Positions 55,440 through 64,000 of a stretch of DNA of 64,000 bases are shown here, piece after piece (the first letter of the stretch is position 1; every line of letters starts with the position of its first letter). The stretch is from the NCBI GenBank assembly GCA_029204225.1, contig CM055095.1, positions 70,391,957 to 70,455,956 on the forward strand. The letters are read 5' to 3'. Under the pieces are notes generated by a model that saw only the letters and a list, made by a program, of their open reading frames with translations, was not told the origin of the DNA and searched no databases. This stretch comes from Diphasiastrum complanatum. Taxonomy: Eukaryota; Streptophyta; Lycopodiopsida; Lycopodiales; Lycopodiaceae. The position numbers and the translations under genes are program-made.

Positions 55440-58400
55440 ATACCCGACGCTCATTGCAATTCCTGCAACTGTAACGTATCAAGTCTGACAAGCTCAACCT
55501 CTTCATTTTGATAGATAGCCATTATGATGTTATATGCTTTCAACAAACTAGCGTAATCATACTGTACAGTCTGCATTGGGTTTTAGTGATCTTGTCCATA
55601 TTATTTTTTAACAGGTATGTTCATGCTGTATTTTGAAATCTTGGGTCCAAAGATTATGAGATTTTGGGCATACATTTTTGTTTGTTGGATGTTTATTCAT
55701 TGAATTGAATTTGCAAGCTAGTAGTTTAGTCAGTCCTAAAAAATAGAAAGATGCTCGATGTGGATTTTGGTTTACGGATCACCATGTTTAGCAAAATGCA
55801 CTTGAATACTTTTCAATCAATGCACATTTGTTGAGGAAGTTTCGCAAAAGGCACCTACTGTCATTGGCTATTTCCCCAGTTCCAAGAATAATTTCCTAGG
55901 CATTTTCAGCTTTGGATGCTTGTGCTGCGTTCGAGTAGTGGCACTTTGTTTATTATCAGGTCATGTTCTCTGCACATTTGTCGACATGGGTGTTACTGGT
56001 CAATTCTTCTGCACTTCAGTAAACTCAAAGAGATTGAAGTACTCTAAACATAACATTTGCAACTTTAAGTTTGGTGGTTCCTAAAGGATTATTAATGAAC
56101 AGATTTTCATGCATCTCATAACTTGATTGGAAATATCAGTAGCAGGCTACTTTCATGGTGCTCATACACATTCACATGTTTCTTATAGTTTTCTCAGGTC
56201 AATTTATGTTTCCATGCTTTGCATCAAATATGAAAATTATGGAGGTCTCCTAAGTGCAGCTTGATTCTGCAAACAGATTTTATGCACGCATTATCCACAG
56301 AAAAATTAGGTAAGTATCAATAACCAAAGGTAATTGAAGCGTGAGAAGGTAAATTAGAATATTGTCACTTGTAATGTGTTTGCTACAAAAGCAGTAAGCA
56401 TATAGTGAGCAAAACTAAACAAATAAATTAGCTAAGTTAACAATGACTGGTTCAGCTTCAATGTGTGATGGTGAGCGAAATTGAAATTCTTAAATTCAAA
56501 AAGTTGTAAGTACCCCAATTATTATAGTAGGTCTAGGATACTTTATTCGTAGAAAATATTGATCTAGACCCATAAAATAAGGATGTAGAGAGTGTTTCAA
56601 AGCTGTACTTCCCAAAGTTTAAGATTTCAACCTTATATTTTGAGGTGTGCTAAACATAAATTTATGGCAAGTCTAGTTAGTAACTGGTGAATCAAAAGCA
56701 CATATATTTGGATGTTCAAGATTCTAGAGGTTCATACAATACTCTTTTTGGAGGGAAACATGTACATCAAAACATATAATGATAACTCATCATGAATCTA
56801 CTTGAAAATTCACCAGCTCAAAAATTTGACTTCTTGCAATCTTCTTCCAACTTACTAAAAAAAAGGGCGTAGGCTTCCGAGTCGGATCATAACTCATTGC
56901 AATGATCTTATTTTGTGTTCCTAGATAAGTTAAAATAAATCCCTTGATTTACCCAGGAGAAAGGATGGTTCAAGCATATGATAGGGTCTAGAAAATGGCT
57001 TCCATGGAACAAAACCAGTAGTGCAAAAGAGTAGAGGATATTCTTACAACCAAAGGTGGAAGTATAAAAAGTACCTCCTGATGATGTTTTTATGACATTA
57101 CTGCAGCCACAATACTTCACTAATATTGTATGCTTAAAACTTTCTTTGTTACTTAAGCTCAATAATTTGTTTGTCATACTTTCTTTAAGAAAATGTTCTG
57201 TAACTTTTCTTGTTCCCATTGCTCTTACGAATCACAAGATGTTGGTGTTAAATAAGTTTCCTATTACCCCCATTGTCAAGATTTGAATTACCCTTTATCT
57301 ACTTTTGGATAGGAAGCAATGTACTTTATAGGATGGTCCAATCGTCATGTATGATAAATAAATATAGTCAGTCTAATTGAAATGACAAGAAGCCAATATT
57401 TTGAAAACGTTTTGACTAAAAGTAGTGTAGTGTTATGTCAACATTTTAAAGAAAAAGAACATTGAATATTCTAACATGCATTCGCATTAGTTGGAGGTTG
57501 CACGATGTGAAGTCCACAAAAAATAGATTGTTTCTCACTACTTTATTTAAGGATTTCTTACAATCAGTTTCAAACTGATTTCTGTGATGCAGTACTGATT
57601 GCCATAATTCAACAACTTTTAGGCCGCCACCCAATGCATGCATCTTAAACTGCTTTTCACAGTACATCCCTTTTTGAGAAAGCATTAATAGGTTACAGCA
57701 TCCTTGGATGAGAATACTTTGCCAAATGTAGTAATGGTGTGAAGCCACGGGCAACAATTCGCTTGCAGGTGGTGTTGCATTGACTCCTGTATTATCAAAG
57801 CATATAACCTGAGGTAAATGTAACATGAGTCAATAATCACTCAGACCACCTAATCCTTAGAATTTCAGTATAAAATCCTAATGTTGAAATTTAACGAATC
57901 TAAATACTCAAAAAATGTTGAGGCCTGTACTAGTAACAGAGATAAAGACTTTTTAAAAATAAGCTACTTCTCCCTTTAGAATAAGTATGCAAATATATCT
58001 AGCTTGACTTGAGAGAACCTGAGATTCCATTATCTCATCAGCCTGCCCAGAAGATCAAGACTCGAGTACCTTTCAATAAATAATGGAAAACAATTGTGTA
58101 TAATAAAGGTATGGCCATTCTTGATAATCGATAGAAGTAAACATTGTGTTGCAATCAAAACAATCTCAAAGAACTATTGACAAAGCAAATTATTTGGTTC
58201 AGCTCTCAAATTTGTTGTAGATGACTTTATTGGAGTTTTTGTAGAGATTTGCCATTTACAACTAGTGATTTATGTTCCTTGAAATAACTTTATGTTGGAG
58301 CCTAATTTATGAACCATAGTATATTGTCTTTTGAGCTTCTATGATGCCTTATTCACAAATCTTGTTCATGACTCTTACAAATTCAAATACAAAGGCGTAT

Positions 58401-59505
58401 TTGGTATAAACACTTGTTTATATGTGCAAATGATTGTTTGTATATTGAGGAAGAAAGAGTATTTACTTTGGACATATCCCATTTACATGCAAGAGCACGA
58501 TATGGTATAGATCAATTCAGTAGCATTCTATCTAAATATGAGCTTCAAAATTACATTTTATTATTAGAATCTCCCATAAGCGACGAGTTGGTGTATCATG
58601 TTTGAGTTGGGCTCCACCCAAGTTCAATTCTTTGTGATTCTCACGTTGACAATACCAAGAAGCATATTGTTACTATGTACATAGAATGAAATCTACTCCC
58701 GAGTCATCTTGCCAATAATGGTCTTTCTATCATTCTTTTGTTGAGTTGGTTAAGTCAACTATAGTAGAATGTTTGGGTAAAGATACGTGCAGTAAGAAAC
58801 TAAAATTGCTGATTGCTCCAACATAGAGTAAAATGTAGCTATGTGAATGATGCAGTTTGAAAGTAGAATCACACACACAGAAAATTGTCTCGTCTATTTG
58901 TGATACTTTATCTTTGCAAATTGTTCAATAACTCTTCTTGGCTCTATTGGTATATGAGTCTTAGGAGCTGTATGATTATAGTAGTGAACCGATCCTACTT
59001 TACCCCTAACAAACAGTATATTCACAACTTAGAGCACTGTTGGGTAAATATTTCAGAATTCTTCAACCTTTAAATATTGAAGAATTCAAGTTAGAAGATT
59101 ATCAAACATTGAAAGAGAAATGATTGTTTCAATTATACCACACACTGAGCATTAAAAAAGAGTAGTCTCAACAGATCCTTAAAGAGTTGGTTATAACTCT
59201 ACCTACTCTTCTTGAGTATGTGTGCGAGTGCGTGTGTGAGATTCTCAAACATATTATGTTGGCATAAGAAGAGGGTAATATTTGAGACTTTCTCCTTTAT
59301 GGTTGTGAAGAGTATTCAAGAGAGGCTTTTAACTTCTTACATAAGAGTGGAACAAATTACAATTGACCCAATTCTTTTGGCTGAAACTGATCTTCCTTTG
59401 AAAACCTTCTCCATGGTTGGAGTAATCCACTAAATTGAAAGGAACAGTAATTTACAAAGAAGCTCTCAAACGTAGCAAATGAAATTTCAAGTAACCTTAA
59501 AGACT
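55440..59505. other. Intergenic region, nothing recognised
   Basis: It follows the last exon and should contain its 3' UTR. AT-rich, short open frames only, no transposon protein or RNA gene recognised. Confidence 0.6.
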
Positions 59506-59525
59506 TCAGGAAATAAATTGAGATC

Positions 59526-59755
59526 GAGAAACGGCTTGCTTATTGTAGAATATAGGAAGATGAAGGGCCATAAAAATCTTGTAAATTGAAGTTAATTTTG
59601 GAAACGAGTTCCCATAAGGAGTTGTTGAACGAACCTTCAATGGAGAAACGGCTTGCTTATAGCAAAATATAGGAAGATGAAGGGCCAAAATAAATTGAAA
59701 TTCTTTTTGGAAACGAGTTCCAATAAGGAGTTGTTGAAAGAACCTTCAAAAAAGA
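59526..59755 (+). repeat. 117-bp tandem duplication
   Basis: GAGAAACGGCTTGCTTAT occurs at 59526 and 59643, each followed by AATATAGGAAGATGAAGGGC and GGAAACGAGTTCC. Confidence 0.92.
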
Positions 59756-60175
59756 AAACAAAATGCATTAAAATCAGCTGAGAATCATCTTAATGCCATA
59801 TCGTTACAGATGTTTCTGCACAGAAAATCTGGGACTGACCAGGTGTCACATGAGCTAAAATCGGAAAGGAGATGATGTTGGGCCAAAATTTGAGTGGAAA
59901 GAGCAAGTTTGTTGTCCTACTAAAAGTAAGTTGAGAAGGAAATGAGTTGAAAAAGAATGACATAATCTATGTGGCAGCTTGCACAATACCCTTAGAAGAG
60001 TTTAAAGATCTACTCCCAACAGCATTGCACCAATCTTATGGTTCATATCAATATAAAATGCTTGCTACTTTTGGTATTAGCGCTTACTTGAGTCACTTGA
60101 CCCAAGCTCCCGCCAGAGTCTTCTGGTGTTACATTTATTGAAATCTTGTCTAGTCATATGTACTACGTTAATATG

Positions 60176-60262
60176 TTTCTTGGTTTCCAAGGGGAAGCTC
60201 GAACCTGAGACCAAAGAAACTTTGGATGTCAAGCTAACCAACTGAGCCAACCCCGTTGGGCT
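60176..60262 (-). mobile_element. tRNA-derived SINE, about 87 bp, with target duplication
   Basis: Inverted copy of the SINE at 44114. A box TGGCTCAGTTGG and B box GTTCGAGCT are read on the - strand. Flanked by perfect 16-bp GTACTACGTTAATATG repeats (60160-60175 and 60263-60278). Its 3' end is CTTGGAAACCAAGAAA. Confidence 0.92.
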
Positions 60263-60364
60263 GTACTACGTTAATATGGACTAATCATCTATGAACACTG
60301 TAATGACTTGCTAATTTCGCCCATAGACCTCGTGGATATTGACAAGATGATGATAAAGCTCTTC

Positions 60365-60368
<4 letters not shown>

Positions 60369-60427
<59 letters not shown>
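60369..60427. repeat. (CT)n microsatellite
   Basis: About 29 CT units with no LINE 3' end beside it. Confidence 0.97.
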
Positions 60428-60429
<2 letters not shown>

Positions 60430-61489
60430 CATCATAGTAACATCCAGATGGGCACAAACTTCATTTCTTCTCAAAGCCCCATTACAAAAGACGACCCACT
60501 CCAATCTGGTTAGTCACCTGTAAATAGTTCAGCCTCGATGTTATTTTCTGGCCAATCTCCAAATGGTTCCCTAAAAACTTTATATTGACACTGACACCTA
60601 GTGCATTTCCCCATCACATGTATCTAGCTGAATGCCTCTAAAAGGCAATACTACTTGAGTACTTATGTGGAACAGAAGAAAAATTGGATTCAAAGAGAGC
60701 CAGACTTACTTGAATCATCACTTGGCCCTTGGGCATTTTTCAATCTGGAAGTATTGCTCGAAGAAATCACTCCACATAAAAGCAATCCAAAATATTTAGA
60801 AAAGTTTCGAATTTTGCTAGCATGCACTAGCAAATGTATATATAAGCATAACTGCATATCATTGGGATGTCACAGCAAGGTCCAAAAGACAGTATTTATG
60901 GTCTTGCACGTGCATCATTATACAAAAATACCATTGCACAAACAAATATACAAGATTCACAAGATAAACTTCTGACACGAGAACTTTATCGGATTTAAGG
61001 ATCCTACCCAAGGAAAATGGGTCGATGATCCCATCAATTCCGCAGGATAACACTGGCAAAAAAATCAATGTCAAATTTTTACCTTGGCTTTCCTCTAGTT
61101 GGACATTATATCCAGAAATGTTCAAAGTAAAGGGTTTTACTGAAGACATTACAAGCAACATTCCTTAGAACCTTTGAAGGCATGTGCTTTAGAAGGAAAA
61201 AGCCCTTCACAAGGTAAGCCCATAGCTTTTTACATATAAATCCAAAACCAGGAAAGCACTGAGAAGTAAAGCTGAATAGATATTATATAAGAATATTTAA
61301 GGTCTAAATGAACATGAAAATATCATTATAATTGTCTTGAATAGAAAATATCTATTATGAAGCTAAAACAGCAATTGTTGTTCTCTTTACTGCAACGACT
61401 ATATGATGCTGCACCACTGTTCAATTTGTCGTAACACAATGATATATGAAAGTGAATCAGTAGTCTTTTGGAGAGATTGGCAGTAGCCA
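60428..61489. other. Downstream flank of the carboxylesterase gene
   Basis: It should contain the 3' UTR of the - strand gene just above it. Nothing else recognised. Confidence 0.55.
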
Positions 61490-62548
61490 TTAAAAACAAT
61501 TTTGTGCATCAATGAACTTACAGATATCTAGGCGCACCTGCTTTGCAACCTTTTGCATATCAAATATATGAAAAGCATGAATAGCCCCTGCATAGAAAAG
61601 CATGTCAACTTTTTTTCCAGCTTTTTTCAGCCCCTCTACGTACCTTATTTGCCAGTCTTGGAGGGTATCCAAAGAACCTACAGTGACAAGACTGGGAGGT
61701 AGTGGTACTTCAGATATATCTGCAGCATGAGGACCAAAAACATTGCAGGCAGGATGGTCTCTGTTTGCTTCAGGAGGGAGATATGCTTTCCAGTACCAAT
61801 CTGCACTTTCAACAGAGATAATTGGAACATTGACAAGCCGAAGCTCCGAAGGTGTTCTTTCTTCTCCTCCAAAGAAAGGCTGAAGGAGCACATGCCGAGA
61901 GATTCTTACCGGTTTCAAATCCTCTGCAGCTGCCTTGCATCCAATGTGGTGAACAATATTTCCCCCAGCACTGTCCCCCATAAGTACACAACAGGACAAG
62001 TCAGCGTTGGAAGGAAGAGTTTTTTGGCCTTCTGATTGAAGCCATTTAAGAACCCCAAAAGAATCATCATATGCAGCTGGGTATCGATGTTCAGGTGCTC
62101 GCCTGTAATGTACTGAGATGACTACACAAGGTTTTTCTCGTGCCAGGTTTCTACAAAACCTATCGTAGGGCAGAAAATCAGGACATAAAATTACAAATCC
62201 CCCTCCATGATAATAGACAACAACTGGAAGCTTCACTAGATTATTGTCTGAGCTACTTACAGCTGTTTTTGTGTCGCAAGGAATGAAAATCCTCACCCAT
62301 ACACCAGTTTCAGAATCGATAGTAACATCCTTGGATGCAACTCCTTTGACAGGTTTGCTATTGGCGGGAACTTTTATTTCAAGTATATCTGCCAGGCGGC
62401 GATTTATTGTGAAATCTTTGCGCCTTGCTAGACCATTTGCTACCGTACAAACCTTCGATATACAACGGAGAACAAAAGGAACATTTACAGTACTGGCTCC
62501 GACTGTTTGTGTCTGGATTTCCGCTATCTGGGTCTTGGGAACATCCAT
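61490..62548 (-). CDS. Class-I carboxylesterase, CXE18-like (alpha/beta-hydrolase fold 3), 352 aa, single exon
   Basis: Plant CXE family of the hormone-sensitive-lipase group, serine esterases acting on small esters. The natural substrate of this branch is not known. Visible elements, numbering from the ATG at 62548: oxyanion-hole HGGGF at 114-118, nucleophile elbow GDSAGGN with Ser193, catalytic Asp294 in SLDTLQDW, catalytic His324 in AIHAFHIF. YRRAPEHRYPAAYDD and LLQPFFGGEERT are typical of the CXE18 branch (Arabidopsis member about 344 aa). The catalytic His separates it from the GID1 gibberellin receptors, which lack it. No signal peptide is seen, so it is probably cytosolic. The frame is open three codons further to a GTG, but an in-frame TGA at 62563-62561 supports the ATG unless a 5' UTR intron ends at CAG|ATG. 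Intact and uninterrupted. Confidence 0.95.
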   Translation of the reverse strand: MDVPKTQIAEIQTQTVGASTVNVPFVLRCISKVCTVANGLARRKDFTINRRLADILEIKVPANSKPVKGVASKDVTIDSETGVWVRIFIPCDTKTAVSSSDNNLVKLPVVVYYHGGGFVILCPDFLPYDRFCRNLAREKPCVVISVHYRRAPEHRYPAAYDDSFGVLKWLQSEGQKTLPSNADLSCCVLMGDSAGGNIVHHIGCKAAAEDLKPVRISRHVLLQPFFGGEERTPSELRLVNVPIISVESADWYWKAYLPPEANRDHPACNVFGPHAADISEVPLPPSLVTVGSLDTLQDWQIRYVEGLKKAGKKVDMLFYAGAIHAFHIFDMQKVAKQVRLDICKFIDAQNCF

Positions 62549-62574
62549 CTGCCACACCCATCAAGTTACAATGG

Positions 62575-62581
62575 TTGTGTG

Positions 62582-62660
<79 letters not shown>
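62575..62660. repeat. (GT)n(GA)n compound microsatellite upstream of the CXE gene
   Basis: GT units at about 62575-62627 and GA units to 62660. It lies 27-112 bp upstream of the start codon, so in the 5' UTR or core promoter of the - strand gene. Confidence 0.96.
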
Positions 62661-62664
<4 letters not shown>

Positions 62665-64000
62665 AACTCTATGAATGCATGATCACCTTACAACAAAACA
62701 GATACCAGTGCAATACCACACTCTTCAGGTGAGAATTCCCTTTCTTGTATTTAATGAATTTGCATTATTTTGGCTAAATGAAATTTTTTCTTACGTTGTT
62801 TGTGGCACATGAGTAGATATCACAAGAGTATGGTGGTCATTGATAATGAAAAATAGTCTTGTAATATCCGTAGCAAGGTTTACTGTCCTCCATTAAGTAA
62901 ACAAGTAGTGAGTTGATTAGGACTTCCTTTCCTCTTCATGAGGTGATGGGTTCTACTTCAATCTGGACATACAAGAGAGAGAAATATCCTTAGCAAGGAA
63001 AGAACTCTCAACATTCACAAGTATAGGTCCAACTAAGAAGCTGAAATTCAAACGAAGTTCAAGCACTCAAATTGTAGATGATATATAATTTGGGAGGGGA
63101 AAAACAGGCCAGACAAGCAAAAACTAGGCCAGAAGGGGAATAGTCCCCAAACTTCAAGTTTACAGGGAGAACACCCTGGGTACACGCTCCCCCTGCAATG
63201 AGAATGTCCCCCAATGTTCTCCCATGTTCCTATGTTGGCGGGTAGGTGGGCTTCCCCATTCCCAGCAGGTGGGCACATCTCCCCTGCCAACCATGGTGGC
63301 AGAATTATGGAGCAATCAACAAGCAAAGATTGCATGTTTTTTCAAATTGAAGTGAACAGATACAAGCCACTAACAAGTAACACCGAATTTAGCAAAGTAG
63401 ATATTATTATACGTGAATTGGGAGCTAGAGATGGATATCAAGTGAACAAACATAATACCAGGTACAATGAATTGGAGCAATGGCAACAAACCACACACGT
63501 CTCAAAGATGAGTTTTCAAACTTACAGGGATTTAAAAAAAGGTTCATTTGTGAAATTGATGTTGCTTGTTTGGCATGTGAAATGGATAACGAGATTTCAA
63601 AACTGATGCTTTAAAATACTAGTACTTTTGACTTAGCACCACAGAAAATAACTACTTGAAAGCAGTAATGGTTGACTTGTGCAAACGTTTTAGACTTGAT
63701 TAACTATGGAACAATCATACTATTCTTTTGAGTCATATAAAATTGAGCCTAATGAATAGGCTTTAAGAGATTCCGATATCATTGATGCAAACCTGTCCTT
63801 TTGGATCACAAAGCAATGCAAAAGTACTTGTTAAACTCCAACTTTCCACGAAGTTGTCCAAGATGCCCTACGGGAGGAAAATAATGTTTCAAAAGGGCGA
63901 TCAAACAAGATGAGGCAAAGGTTGTGAATGGAACGTCCCAAAGGGAGTGCAGATCTTTGAAATACCTAAACAATGCAAAATTTTAAAGGAACTCACCAAG
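62661..64000. other. Upstream region of the CXE gene, nothing recognised
   Basis: No gene or transposon protein recognised. Around 63110-63300 the sequence is less AT-rich (CTCCCCCTGC, GGCGGGTAGGTGGGC), without identifiable structure. Confidence 0.5.

Noticed and set aside
57446-57826. 126-codon open frame on the - strand
   Set aside because: No family recognised, no repeat or splice evidence; its length is within chance for this region.
61490-62548. GID1 gibberellin receptor
   Set aside because: The catalytic His is present (AIHAFHIF) and GID1-specific N-terminal lid motifs are not seen; the sequence follows the CXE18 branch.
62549-62557. GTG start (V-W-Q) three codons upstream of the CXE ATG
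   Set aside because: A GTG start is unlikely in a plant nuclear gene, and an in-frame TGA at 62561-62563 closes the frame above it; the ATG at 62548 is preferred.

Overview
This is a stretch of a land-plant nuclear genome that is rich in transposons and has very long introns. The evidence is two plant-type genes (a YyaL/SPATA20 homologue and a class-I CXE carboxylesterase), plant GT-AG introns, and debris of Ty1/copia, Ty3/gypsy (chromovirus), LINE, SINE and hAT elements. Introns of 3 to 12 kb stuffed with repeats point to a large genome such as a fern, a gymnosperm or a TE-rich early angiosperm. I cannot settle the lineage from the sequence alone.

Layout. 1-4520: decayed Ty1/copia element with its 3' LTR. 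4.7-6.8 kb: antisense Ty3/gypsy relic. 6.8-10.7 kb: AT-rich DNA without a recognised gene. 10,774-55,439: one gene on the + strand encoding the thioredoxin-fold/six-hairpin protein YyaL/SPATA20 (DUF255). Fourteen exons (2,223 coding nt) occupy 44.7 kb. All splice phases agree and there is no internal stop. The N-terminal exon or exons were not found and probably lie upstream of the window. One exon is 22 nt and one is 33 nt, and the CxxC motif is split across a 7.8-kb intron. 55.4-61.5 kb: intergenic, with a short SINE and a tandem duplication. 61,490-62,548: intact single-exon CXE18-like carboxylesterase on the - strand. 62.5-64 kb: its upstream region with a (GT)n(GA)n microsatellite, then nothing recognised.

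The introns hold the most unusual material. Introns 2 and 11 contain LINE copies arranged head to tail, each starting at the (CT)n tail of the one before, which suggests insertion into CT microsatellites. Intron 7 contains a complete 4.8-kb Ty3/gypsy derivative with unusual AGTTA...TAACT LTR ends, a 5-bp GATAC target duplication, no RT or integrase, and an open reading frame joining aspartic protease to a chromodomain. It interrupts an AT-hook reading frame that resumes on the other side. Intron 11 holds a relative of this element with a second LTR-end/PBS copy. Two hAT-type non-autonomous elements have perfect 8-bp target duplications. A tRNA-derived SINE of only about 88 bp is present twice, each copy with a 14-16 bp target duplication.

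The two host genes face each other (convergent) across about 6 kb and have no evident functional link. The repeats are best read as independent insertions into a tolerated long gene.
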